Source: Sansalvadorimonas sp965243775 (GTDB lineage Bacteria; Pseudomonadota; Gammaproteobacteria; Pseudomonadales; Endozoicomonadaceae). From it: DNA of 64,000 nt. The DNA lies in assembly GCA_965243775.1 (NCBI GenBank), contig CBDEWF010000125.1, forward strand, positions 124,001 through 188,000, read 5' to 3'. Of the stretch, positions 1 to 10,000 are shown in pieces (the stretch's first letter is position 1; the number at the start of each line of letters is the position of its first letter). Below the pieces are notes generated by a model that was not told the DNA's origin, made no database searches, and was given only the letters and a program-made list of their open reading frames with translations. The translations under genes were made by a program, and so were the position numbers.

Positions 1-1
1 T

Positions 2-1801
2 CTGTTCCCGAAAGGTTTCATGAACGAAGTCCAGGTTATCATCACTGTTGTCTCCACCGACAAGAAGACTGATCCCGATATCCTGGGTATGGTGGCTACC
101 TCTGCCGCTTTGGCTATCTCCGGTATTCCTTTTGCCGGTCCTATCGGTGCAGCCCGCGTTGGTTTCAACGAAGACAAGGGCGGTTACATCCTGAACCCAA
201 GCTACGAAGATTTGAAAACTTCTGAGCTGGATATGGTTGTAGCCGGTACCGACAGTGCTGTACTGATGGTTGAATCTGAAGCACAGGAACTGACCGAAGA
301 TGAAATGCTGGGTGCGGTTCTGTTTGCCCACCAGGAATACCAAAGCATTATCTCCGCTGTTAAAGAGTTTTCTGCTGAAGCTGGCAAGCCAACCTGGGAA
401 TGGGCTGCAGAAGAAGTTAACGAGTCTCTGCTGAACTCCATCAAAACGGCTTACGGTGACAAGATTGCCGGTGCTTACGGGATTCAGGAGAAGCAGGTTC
501 GTAACAATACCCTTGGTGAACTGCGTACTGCTGCAGTAAATGAGCTCTCTTCTGAAGAAGGTTCTTCTGACAAGGAAGTGGCAGCTCTGTTCGGTAAGCT
601 GGAAAAGGCTCATGTCCGTGAAACCATCCTGGACGGCAAGCCCCGTATTGATGGCCGTGACACCAAGACTGTGCGTCCGCTGCATATCGAAGTTGGTGTT
701 CTGCCCAAGACCCACGGTTCTGCTCTGTTCACCCGTGGCGAAACTCAGGCGTTGGTAACCACCACTCTGGGTACTTCCCGTGATGCACAGCTGATCGACA
801 GCCTGGAAGGTGAGTCCCGTGACTCCTTCATGTTGCACTACAACTTCCCTCCTTTCTCTGTAGGTGAGTGTGGTCGTCTGGGTACTCCTGGCCGTCGTGA
901 AATCGGTCACGGCCGTCTGGCTCGTCGTGGTGTATCTGCCATGCTGCCCAGCGAAGAAGAGTTTCCTTACACCGTACGTGTGGTTTCCGAGATCACTGAA
1001 TCTAACGGCTCCAGCTCCATGGCTTCTGTTTGTGGTACTTCTCTGGCGCTGATGGATGCTGGTGTGCCGGTGAAGGCCCCGGTGGCTGGTATTGCCATGG
1101 GTCTGATCAAGGAAGGTGATCGCTTTGCTGTTCTGACTGATATCCTGGGTGATGAGGATCACCTGGGTGATATGGACTTCAAGGTTGCCGGTACTGCTGA
1201 GGGTGTGACTGCCCTGCAGATGGATATCAAGATCCAGGGTATTACCGAAGAGATCATGGAGATCGCGCTGGAGCAGGCTCTGCAGGCTCGTCTGACTATT
1301 CTGGAGCAGATGAATGCTGTTATTCCTGCTGCTCGCTCTGAGCTGAATGACAATGCTCCGATGACCATGACTCTGAAGATCCATCCGGACAAGATCCGCG
1401 ATGTTATCGGGAAGGGTGGTTCCACTATCCGCTCTATCTGTGAAGATACCAGCGCTTCTGTTGATATCGACGACAGCGGTACTGTTAAGATCTACGGTGA
1501 GAACAAAGACGTATGTCAGGCTGCTTACGACCGCGTTTACGGTATTACTGCTGAAGCAGAAGTTGGCAAGATCTACGAAGGTACTGTTGCCCGTATCGTA
1601 GAATTTGGTGCATTCGTGAACATTCTGCCCGGTCAGGATGGTCTGGTTCATATCTCCCAGATCGCTGAAGAGCGTGTGAATGATGTGAATGACTACCTGA
1701 AGGTTGGTCAGAAGATCAAAGTTGTTGTTCTTGATGTTGATAACCGTGGCCGTATCAAGCTGAGCATCAAAGAGCTGGCCAATATGCAGGATCAGGAGTA
1801 A
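2..1801 (+). CDS. pnp: Polynucleotide phosphorylase, 5' end outside window
   Basis: Trimeric 3'-to-5' phosphorolytic exoribonuclease of the cytoplasm, normally a degradosome component in RNA turnover. The frame is open from base 2 with no start; the first visible residues (LFPKGFMNEVQV) correspond to an internal site in known Pnp proteins, so about the first 100 residues lie upstream. Visible in order: the end of RNase PH domain 1 (SGIPFAGPIGAARVGF), an all-helical linker, RNase PH domain 2 (FPPFSVGE, EIGHGRLARRGV, GSSSMASVCG, DILGDEDHLGDMDFKVAG), a KH domain with IRDVIGKGGSTIR, and a C-terminal S1 domain (FGAFVNILPGQDGLVHISQI). All hallmark motifs are intact. The ATG at base 20 is an internal methionine, not the start. 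A strong terminator follows. Confidence 0.97.
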   Translation: MFPKGFMNEVQVIITVVSTDKKTDPDILGMVATSAALAISGIPFAGPIGAARVGFNEDKGGYILNPSYEDLKTSELDMVVAGTDSAVLMVESEAQELTEDEMLGAVLFAHQEYQSIISAVKEFSAEAGKPTWEWAAEEVNESLLNSIKTAYGDKIAGAYGIQEKQVRNNTLGELRTAAVNELSSEEGSSDKEVAALFGKLEKAHVRETILDGKPRIDGRDTKTVRPLHIEVGVLPKTHGSALFTRGETQALVTTTLGTSRDAQLIDSLEGESRDSFMLHYNFPPFSVGECGRLGTPGRREIGHGRLARRGVSAMLPSEEEFPYTVRVVSEITESNGSSSMASVCGTSLALMDAGVPVKAPVAGIAMGLIKEGDRFAVLTDILGDEDHLGDMDFKVAGTAEGVTALQMDIKIQGITEEIMEIALEQALQARLTILEQMNAVIPAARSELNDNAPMTMTLKIHPDKIRDVIGKGGSTIRSICEDTSASVDIDDSGTVKIYGENKDVCQAAYDRVYGITAEAEVGKIYEGTVARIVEFGAFVNILPGQDGLVHISQIAEERVNDVNDYLKVGQKIKVVVLDVDNRGRIKLSIKELANMQDQE

Positions 1802-1859
1802 TTCCTGACCTTATGAGGAATCATTGAAACCTCAGGCTGTTATTTGATAAACCATACGG

Positions 1860-1899
1860 CACCACCTTTATCGCAGAGTGATTAAGGTGGTGTTTTTTT
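1860..1899 (+). terminator. Rho-independent terminator of pnp
   Basis: A 9-bp perfect stem (CACCACCTT at 1860-1868 with AAGGTGGTG at 1884-1892) is followed directly by seven T residues, about 60 bases after the pnp stop codon. Confidence 0.9.
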
Positions 1900-1941
1900 G
1901 TCCTGAAAAAAGCTTTCTCTGCTTGAAGGTACTTTTAAATT

Positions 1942-3747
1942 CTAACCCCTTGAGAGAAGTTCTCCCTTAATGGGGAGCTTCTGCTTTCTTACTGGGGGAT
2001 CAAGCGGAGACTTTATGGAAAAGTGCTCTTTGATCATTTGAGTATATTTTTCTGCCAGAACTGGATGCTGCCTGGTAAGGTTCCGAGTCTCTTGCGGGTC
2101 CGAGTGTAGCTCGTAGAGTTCGGTCTCATCCTGCATCTGGTTATAAATGCACTTGTACCAAGTCTTGTCTGTATAGCTGATATAAGCGTAGTAACCGGTT
2201 CGGGATGAATGGTAGCTGGTTCGCTGGTCTGTCTTGCTGAGAAGGCTTTTTCCTATAAGATCATTTGGTGTTGGCAGAGATAACAGGTCCAGCACGGTTG
2301 GGACAATGTCCTGTAAGGTGGCGTAGCGGGTGTCCAGCTGGCTCAGGTCCATAGTGGAGTGAAAAATGATGGGGACGTTGATCTCTTCCTGATAGAGAGT
2401 TTTGTAATGACCGTAATACTCATGCTCGCCAAGGGCTTCACCATGGTCACCGTAAATAACTATAAGGTAGTTTTCCAGGTAGCCTTTCTGTTTTAGCAGC
2501 CTGTAGGCCTTTTTCAAAATGTCATCAGCCTGGAATAAATAGTTGTCATAGGTGTTGGTCGCCAGCTTACGGTCTATTGCAGGAAATAACAGGTGTAGAA
2601 GGCTTTTCTCGCTGGGTTTGTACTTTTGGTATTTTTGGAAGTGCAGGCCGAGTTTGTGGGACGATAAAAATCTCAGAAATAAAAACTGTCCGAATTTCAG
2701 GGATTCATCCAGCTTTGACAGTTTGTTAAGAACATAATAATCATCATAAATGCCAAACTTGGATTGCAGGTCCGAGCGATGAAAGAAGCTGGTTTTTGGC
2801 TGTAAATAAGATTGGACATTATCCCAGTTAAAATCCCCGACTCCAATGATTCCGGATCGGTAGCCATAATTGCTGAGACGTTGATGTATCAGCTGTGGAT
2901 TATCGGCATGCTCAATATAGAAGCTGCCTAAAGCCCCCAGCATGCCGCAGATTGATTCTGAACATGTTGATAAGCCTCTTGAAACAGGGATTGCGCCTTG
3001 CTTCTGTACTAATTCATTTATAAAAGGCGTTGTGTCACGTCGATAGCCTGATATTGAGGTATGGTCAAAACGCATGGCATCAAGATGAATAAATATGATG
3101 TTGGGCTTATCGCTGTTGTTGATTAATTTCAGATCGCCCTCTGTTATGACGCTTTTATTCTGAGACTCGATCTCTATAAGCATGTAATCGTGGGTGTATT
3201 TGGCAAATAGCCTGGATACAGGCTCGCTGTGCCAGTGCTTCAAAAGAACAGGGTCGAAGCTCGTCGCCCAGAGAGGGTAGGTTATCAGGCAAAGCAGCCA
3301 GAACAGTCTGTATTTGCCGGAAGGTGCGACTTCTGGTTTGCCAAGCCTGATATGGCAAAACAGGATGATGGTAAAAATAAGGATAAAGAAAAGAATCAGT
3401 CCTGAGAAACCATAATTATATTCCTGTAGCATTTCTGGCAGGTCATTTACAAAAAGTGACATAAATGACAGGGAAATCATGTCGCCCCAATTGTACAGGC
3501 TCAGACTGTTGGCAGCGTAAAGGAAGAAAAAGCAAATACTGGTGAGACTAATGAATATTGCAAAGGGAAGTGCCCCTGTGTGCTTTGCCAGGAGGTACGA
3601 TACTGGAAACAAAAGGCTGAAAATGATGATGGCATGCTGAAAAATGGCAACCCACTCCAACCCCTGCCAAATGCAGATAACACTGAAAATGGATGTAAAA
3701 AAGAACACATGGCTAATCAGCCAGTGTTCATACTGAACCCTGCTCAA
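1942..3747 (-). CDS. Membrane-anchored sulfatase / phosphoethanolamine transferase-like protein
   Basis: 601-residue inner-membrane enzyme of the alkaline-phosphatase superfamily. The first ~190 residues hold about five hydrophobic segments; the rest is a periplasmic sulfatase-fold domain. Visible signatures are NIIFIHLDAMRFDHTSISGY with RRDTTPF following (metal-binding Asp and the family's RDTTP segment), VIYGDHGEALGEHEYYGHY (metal-binding Asp-His) and a C-terminal LHSDPQETRNL. The nucleophile region reads STCSESICGML, which matches neither the C-x-P-S-R sulfatase signature nor the usual EptA threonine loop, so sulfatase and lipid-A or glycan phosphotransferase activity cannot be separated. 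The start used is TTG, preceded at 7-base spacing by AGGGA. It runs convergent to pnp and stands alone. Confidence 0.75.
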   Translation of the reverse strand: MSRVQYEHWLISHVFFFTSIFSVICIWQGLEWVAIFQHAIIIFSLLFPVSYLLAKHTGALPFAIFISLTSICFFFLYAANSLSLYNWGDMISLSFMSLFVNDLPEMLQEYNYGFSGLILFFILIFTIILFCHIRLGKPEVAPSGKYRLFWLLCLITYPLWATSFDPVLLKHWHSEPVSRLFAKYTHDYMLIEIESQNKSVITEGDLKLINNSDKPNIIFIHLDAMRFDHTSISGYRRDTTPFINELVQKQGAIPVSRGLSTCSESICGMLGALGSFYIEHADNPQLIHQRLSNYGYRSGIIGVGDFNWDNVQSYLQPKTSFFHRSDLQSKFGIYDDYYVLNKLSKLDESLKFGQFLFLRFLSSHKLGLHFQKYQKYKPSEKSLLHLLFPAIDRKLATNTYDNYLFQADDILKKAYRLLKQKGYLENYLIVIYGDHGEALGEHEYYGHYKTLYQEEINVPIIFHSTMDLSQLDTRYATLQDIVPTVLDLLSLPTPNDLIGKSLLSKTDQRTSYHSSRTGYYAYISYTDKTWYKCIYNQMQDETELYELHSDPQETRNLTRQHPVLAEKYTQMIKEHFSIKSPLDPPVRKQKLPIKGELLSRG

Positions 3748-4076
3748 TAGCTCGTCCCTAAGCTAATTTCTGGTCACTTGTTAACACTAATAGATGGATA
3801 ATGATGTTTCAAGATTGTTTCGGTGAGTTATAAACAAGGCTCCCAAGGGTGGTGGACTGCCCTATGGGCCAGATTCAGATTCTCAGCTCAGGGTAAGGCA
3901 AAGAAACAGGAGTAGTGAACTTCATCCGGGTTAAAACTGAAACAAAAGTTAAGGACTCTGTACGTAATGGTTATAGGTTGTAACAGTTTGCTGGATTGCT
4001 CCTCTTAATATGGAATTAAAAAACATCTACGGTGTCTGATAGAGTAGTGGAAAGTTTACCGGCATGACTTGATAAC
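3748..4076. other. Intergenic region between divergent genes
   Basis: 329 bases between the divergent sulfatase-like gene and the AAA-locus gene. It must hold both promoters. I see no clear -35/-10 pair, RNA gene or repeat, and no coding frame worth calling. Confidence 0.5.
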
Positions 4077-5321
4077 ATGAACTTAAACAGGAATATAGAT
4101 AATACAAGGAAAAGACCCGGAAGCTTTCTTGAAAGCAGTGTAGAAGGCAGCACAAGCAGCCCTCGCAAAAAAAAATCTAACACTTCTGCCAATTTAAAAC
4201 GATCGAATAGTGGGGGCAGCAGACATTTATCAACACCATTGCTCTCAAGATTGGCAAGCAATACAGTTAGTCTGAAGCTGGATCCAGGTCAGGTCCTAAA
4301 GAATAAACCATCTTTCGATTGTCAATTTGTCTCTACCGATCAGGATGTCCTGAATATTGTGGATGCTATCACTGAAGCTGACAAAAGCGCTGATGTGATT
4401 CTAATGACAGATCCTAATGGCCTTGATCGTGATAATCTTACACGTCGTCTGACGGTTTTAGAAACGGGCGGTCACTGTCTGGTAGAGGGGCGGCTGTTTC
4501 AAGATCAGCCTCCGTTGACTCTGGTGCTGGACATTAGAAATATGTCCGCCAGTGAACTGACAGACTTTAATGATTTGCTGGATCCTGAGAACCCTTGTCT
4601 TTATAACAAAAAGACAAAAACAAAAAAGAAGCTTGGCTCCCATGTCAGTATTCTGGTATTGGCTGCTTTTCGGCAGTTGAGTGAAACAGGTTCCGCTGAC
4701 TCCCAGGCTCCCGGAGTCGATTTTTGGCGCCGGGTTAACCGGTCAGATAATACCTGGAAACTTGAAAAACAGGCATCTGATGGTGAGCCTATGGTGACCG
4801 ACCTTTGCCACTGTCTGCCAGAGTATTCATCATCATCCTTTCCCGTTGTTTCAACTGTTACCGTCGATTTGCATATTTATCCTGATTGGCGGTCTCAGCT
4901 CTTTGGCTGGACAGGTGTCAACAGCTCTGGGCGAATTTGTCATATTCCCGGTATACTTGAACAGCTGAAGGACGGCCAAGGAGTCATATTAAAAGGGGCA
5001 AATTGGCAGGATCTTGAATTTCAACAGCAGATCCGCCAGCTTCAGCATGGCAAACGTTACTATAGCAATGGTAAATCTTGCACCCTTCCTGATGCTATTC
5101 AGTTCTTCCGGGCTGATGTCAGCGAGGAAGAGGTTCGTGAGCTTTGCCTCTCTTCAATGACGCTTGTCACCTCTCCCCCAGAGAAGCCCGTTGTCATTAA
5201 TCAGAGCAATTTGAGCCAGTGGCTTAATCCGATAACGATTAACGATGAGGGGTTAAGTGTACTCAACACTTCACTCCCCAAGCAACTCAATGCTGGAGCA
5301 ACGCTGGCCATCACCTCGTAA
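4077..5321 (+). CDS. Unknown 414-aa protein, degenerate AAA-like module, upstream of giant AAA gene
   Basis: No family recognised with confidence. Residues 1-60 are Ser/Lys/Arg-rich and look disordered (SSPRKKKSNTSANLKRSNSG). The middle contains PPLTLVLDIRNMSASELTDF followed by LLDPENP and then GSHVSILVLAA, which resembles the Walker B to sensor-1 stretch of midasin/dynein-type AAA modules but has no P-loop before it. A later stretch (GQGVILKGANWQDLEFQQQI) resembles part of the next protein, suggesting repeated modules. No signal peptide or membrane segment. The start has no convincing ribosome-binding site. All three frames are closed between 5321 and 5359, so it is a separate gene from, or a fragment of, the following ORF. 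Likely part of one accessory unit with the next two ORFs. Confidence 0.6.
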   Translation: MNLNRNIDNTRKRPGSFLESSVEGSTSSPRKKKSNTSANLKRSNSGGSRHLSTPLLSRLASNTVSLKLDPGQVLKNKPSFDCQFVSTDQDVLNIVDAITEADKSADVILMTDPNGLDRDNLTRRLTVLETGGHCLVEGRLFQDQPPLTLVLDIRNMSASELTDFNDLLDPENPCLYNKKTKTKKKLGSHVSILVLAAFRQLSETGSADSQAPGVDFWRRVNRSDNTWKLEKQASDGEPMVTDLCHCLPEYSSSSFPVVSTVTVDLHIYPDWRSQLFGWTGVNSSGRICHIPGILEQLKDGQGVILKGANWQDLEFQQQIRQLQHGKRYYSNGKSCTLPDAIQFFRADVSEEEVRELCLSSMTLVTSPPEKPVVINQSNLSQWLNPITINDEGLSVLNTSLPKQLNAGATLAITS

Positions 5322-5475
5322 CTCAGTGAGTCTATGTGGCTTATGCTGTTAGGCCATCTAAAGGTCCATTCAGAAGAAGACAGGGAAAAAGGCTGAAATA
5401 TATCTGGTTCATTCCAAAGATCAACCAGAGTGGATTCGGTTACCTGCTGTTGATTTAGAGAGTGGGCAAAAGTGT

Positions 5476-6933
5476 TTGCTGGAAAATTCCAATGCCAAGG
5501 TGGTCAAGTTCGGTTCTGAAATGCAACTGTCTGGGTGGATGAAAGGACAGCAATCTAAGCCAATGGTTATTAGAATCAATGCGCAGACACGTTCTGGTCA
5601 GCTGTTTGACAATCTTCATGTCCTGTCAGAGCAGACTCCCCGTTTTGGGCGCAAGACGACAGAACTGCAGCAAGCCCTGCTGAGCGGCCAGCCTGTTGTT
5701 TTTTTGGGGGTTGAAAAAAATCCCGTGCTGCAGCAGGTATTGGAATCACTGTTTTGTGTGCCCCCCTCGGTGATGATAAACGGTTCATTGCTGGAATTTC
5801 CAGAGGCTGATATTAGCCTGCTTTGGCCTGCCTCGGAGAAGAGTCATTCGACTTTGCTGGCGCAGGTTATTCAGTCTGCTGAAAGCTGTATGGATGATAT
5901 TGATATCTGGGATTCAGCAGCCGCTCGGTATGGTATTAACCGCGCATCACTTCCCGAACAAGAACTGAAAGCTGTCTATGCGGCTTATGCAAGCCTGCCA
6001 AAAAATTTAAAGAATCACCCCGGGAAGCTGCAGGAGCTTACCAGTAGCCTGCTGGACAACCTTATTACAGCCGCCTTGCAGGCACAACAGGTTGAAGGTG
6101 AGGATCACTTAGGGCCAGCCCATTGGCGCAAGGCGATTAATAGTGTTCTTACACACCGCACAAGACATAACCCGGGTGTACGTGACTTTATGAAAGTCAT
6201 CTGTGAGAGGCTTTTTCCTGATCCTGATAACCAGAACTGGGTTGACCGGGAGCAACTGGCCGATATTTTTCATTCCGCCACACATGTAAACAGGGAATTT
6301 GTTGAGAGGCATTTCTGGCGGTTGGCCCGGGCTTTTGGCCCGGGGGCTTTTGCACGGTTACGTCCTTGCTTCAAGCACCCTGAGCCTATTTGGACTGAGA
6401 ATCCAGTGATGGATGTCATGTGTGCACTGCTGGTGAGCTATGGGCCTGAAAATATGCGCCACGGCCTGGCATCAACATTGCTGCCAAAACGGAACCTGAT
6501 GAACTGCTGTCAAAATATTCCTGATCGCTCCCTTCGGCGGATAAAAAGGCTGGAAGATGCATTGGCCAGTGGCTGGGGGTTTCGGAAAAGGGGGGGCTGT
6601 CGCGCCCAGCTGATAAATATTGCGGCTACCTGTTATGCCATAGCGAATAACGCAAAACTTGATGAGCAAACCAGACGAAATAGTATCAATGATAAACTAG
6701 ACGAAGCTTTGGTATGGGGGAGGCCAGGTGAAGCGCCATTAGCCAGACTGTCTGATGATTTGCTGTTCAGCAAAGCCAACCAGGCCGATAGGGAAAAGCG
6801 GAGGCTCAATCGCCTGAAAACCAGGTTATCAGAATCACCGGTTGTTTTTATCCAGGGTGAGACAGGGACGGGTAAAAGTTTTTTCGCAGCCCAAATGGCC
6901 CAGGCCGCCGGGCATCACTGGTTGTCTCGGTAG
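5476..6933 (+). CDS. Giant AAA protein, N-terminal part with Walker A (frame-broken)
   Basis: 485 residues ending just after a P-loop (GETGTGKSFF, about residues 464-473). The matching Walker B lies 60-odd codons later in another frame, so this ORF and the next are very likely one gene cut by a one-base loss near 6915-6933. The listed start is TTG; the frame stays open back to 5362 without ATG or GTG. Removing one A from the A5 run near 5385-5389 would join it to an ATG at 5334 (reading MWLMLLGHLKVHSEEDREKA), 12 bases after the previous stop; that is inference. The region before the P-loop is helical and unrecognised. Neighbours suggest one multi-domain cytoplasmic machine. Confidence 0.6.
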   Translation: MLENSNAKVVKFGSEMQLSGWMKGQQSKPMVIRINAQTRSGQLFDNLHVLSEQTPRFGRKTTELQQALLSGQPVVFLGVEKNPVLQQVLESLFCVPPSVMINGSLLEFPEADISLLWPASEKSHSTLLAQVIQSAESCMDDIDIWDSAAARYGINRASLPEQELKAVYAAYASLPKNLKNHPGKLQELTSSLLDNLITAALQAQQVEGEDHLGPAHWRKAINSVLTHRTRHNPGVRDFMKVICERLFPDPDNQNWVDREQLADIFHSATHVNREFVERHFWRLARAFGPGAFARLRPCFKHPEPIWTENPVMDVMCALLVSYGPENMRHGLASTLLPKRNLMNCCQNIPDRSLRRIKRLEDALASGWGFRKRGGCRAQLINIAATCYAIANNAKLDEQTRRNSINDKLDEALVWGRPGEAPLARLSDDLLFSKANQADREKRRLNRLKTRLSESPVVFIQGETGTGKSFFAAQMAQAAGHHWLSR

Positions 6934-7007
6934 GACCTTCTACCGATGAAGGCGAGCTGGTACAGCGCTGGGTATGGAAGGACAGTCCGGTTGGATCCGA
7001 TCGAAGC

Positions 7008-10000
7008 ATGGTGCGCATTGATCAAGCGCTGCTTAAGTGGGCAAAAACACAGCCTGAAGCAGGCGATGACTATGTCACCCTGGTGCTGGATGAAGCCAAC
7101 CTTGCTGAAAATGGATTACTGGAAACCCTGAAGGGACTGTGGGACACGCCTCCCCGTATTTTTGTCAATGGCCAGCCTTTTTCTGTCACCGCCAGGCACC
7201 GCGTTATTTTGACTGGAAATCCTGACAGCTATGCTGGTCGGCGCATGGACGCGGCTTTACAGGAAAAAATGCAATGTATTTATTACCCAGTGCTGAATGC
7301 AGCTTTCCTGCAGGACCGGGTGGTTGAGCCCGCCCTTTATCAGCACTTATTGGCACACCTGCCTGAACCGAAAGCGCAGCTGCTCGCTCAACAGGCTGCG
7401 AAAGGTGTTCTGCCTCTCTGGAAGTGTTACCAAGGGCTTTTGCCTGAACATGAATTTACTCCCCGTGATCTTACAGATATCTGTGCATGGATTGGCTGGT
7501 ATCTTAACCAGCCAGATGTATCCAGGTACGATCTTTCCGAAGAGCATATTCATGCATTGATAATACAGGGTTTCATGGATGTCTTCGGGCATGAAACAGC
7601 GGAACAGGCCCAAGGTGCTTTGTGGGTGGTTGAGAACTGGTTTTCCAGCCACTTTCCAGTGAATGACGCCGTTCTTGCAAGTGTGCAAAGCACTATCCTG
7701 AAGCAACTCAGCGGCTGGTTCAGGTTTGAGACGTGCACGAAAAAACCTGATTTTGATGTGTCATCGGCTGCTGTTTCTGATCTGTCAGAGGCTTTGCTTC
7801 AGGACTTGAGCCGTACCCAGCAAGCTTATCAGTACAAAAGAAAGCATGGGGGACGTCAGGCGACGCTGATAGAAGGCCCGACAGGACGAGGTAAAGACGT
7901 CACCCTGCAGCTCGCTATACGGAGTTTCAGGGCGCAGATGAACCATAAACAAAAGGCAATGCCTGACGTCCACTATTTGAATGCCTGCGACTGCTCATGG
8001 GATACGCTGCGTGACCATATTCAAAGGGCAAGGGTGAAGGGAGAAGTCCTGGTGATCTCGGAGATAAACCTGATTGACAGTCAGTATCTGGAAGGAGAAC
8101 TCAATGATATTCTGGCTGGGGATGCCTGCCCTGGCTTTCACCTGTTTGCCACCACGAATCCGCCTCGCTCTCAATATCGTGGAAGAAAGCTGTTCTCACC
8201 AGCACTAAAAGGGCGCTTTCGGCATCTTCCTATCAGGCAGTACAGCCAGGAGGAGCTCTTTGGAATAGCAGCCAAAGTCCTGCCAGACAGTTCAGCCGGT
8301 CGAACCCTGGCAGAACAGTTGACGAATTATCATTGTCGCCTTCGGCAGTATTTGCAGTACAAAAACATTCCATTACAGCCCACCAGTCTGGACTTGCAGA
8401 ACCTCGCCCGTGCAGTTTCCGGGCAATCAGACACCAGTCAGGCTGCGATGCAAGAACTCTTCAAAGTGCACTACAGGTTATTTTTACTGGCGGCAAGGCA
8501 GACTATAGAACAACTGCCAGAACTGTGCCCTCACGCAGCGGTAAAGGCTCCGGTTGATAAGCCCCTTTGTCAATGGTTGCATCAAACTGTCAAGACGCTT
8601 GATCACCCTTGGCTGATTCGGCGAGGGGAAGCCAATACAGTTGATGCAGGACGCCACGCAATGACCGTGCAGGCGGATCTCAGTGAACAGGCTATCCGCG
8701 ATCAAGTCATCAAACAGATAGCAGAAGTACAGTGGCTTGCGTCGGCTATGCCTTTTCAGGCCATGACATCAGACGATACATTAACTCAGGCGTTTTACAT
8801 TCTCTGGCAGCGCCATTGGTTTGAACACAACTTTGCCATGACCGGTGTTCATGCGGAAGAGCTCTTTCCATTAACCGCGACTCAGTCATTGACCCTGTCT
8901 CTGGCTGCCAACCAACCTTACCTGCTGGAAATCCAGAAGTTTCTTGCAACAGCTGATCACACGAAACCTGTGCAGCAGGCTGGCAACTGGCTGCAGATAA
9001 AAGCCATTCTTCATACACCCGTTAGCCATTATTCAAGTACGGAAAAAGAAGAGCCTTCTAAAACAGAATCAGCACAGGATGCTCAAGCCAGCTTGCCGTC
9101 GACTGTCAAAAGGGCAGTTGACAGTGATACAGATTATGAAAAGCGGGTACCATCAGACTATGCGGTGGTTAGAACATTTGATAGCGTTCATGATCCTCGT
9201 ATGTATCGACTGAGAGTGTTTGATCTGGCAGCGACGCTGGAAGGTGAATTGGTAGAAACGAGAACAGGGCGGGGAGAATATGGACTTGAAGTTGTTCAGC
9301 CCGGACTCATCCTTGGTCAGAAAACAGTAACCTTAAGTGACCGACAGACCTATGGGAAAGTCCAGCTGAAATATCAGTCGAAAACATGGCTTTATTTACC
9401 GAGCTTAAAAGCCCATGAAACAATCAGGGCGGTTAATCTAGTGTCAGGGAAAGACTTCACTCTCTTGCGGGATCGTTATACCGGCTTGCATATGATCCAT
9501 TTGTCTAATGTGCAACCTGGGGAAATAGTGGATATTGACTACATTGTTGAGACCATTGAGGCCCCACCAGAAGATGATACTTTTTATAGATATCAGGAAA
9601 CATGGCATGCACTGGAGGCTGTAAGGCCTGATGCGACCTGTGCGCCCGAAATCCGACAAGCAATTACAGAGCTGCTCAGCCCGCAGTGCCTGCAAACACT
9701 GCCTGAAGGGCAGCAAATGACATTAGACGCTATTAAACAAGCCGATAGTCAAATGGTGCGAATAGAGAAGATTTTCGCGTATTGCAGGCAGTTTAGTGGT
9801 GAGTCAAGACCTGAGGATGATAACCTCCTGGACTTTTTGCTAAAAAACAGGCAGGGGGCGTGCAGGCATCGGACATCGGTTTTTGTGGCTTTTTGCCGCT
9901 ACTACGGCATTCCTGCAAGAATCGTCAAGAGTGAGGTGCACACTTTTCCAGAGTACTCTCTGGATAATGGCGCAACATGGGTTCCTGTCGACCTTGGCGG

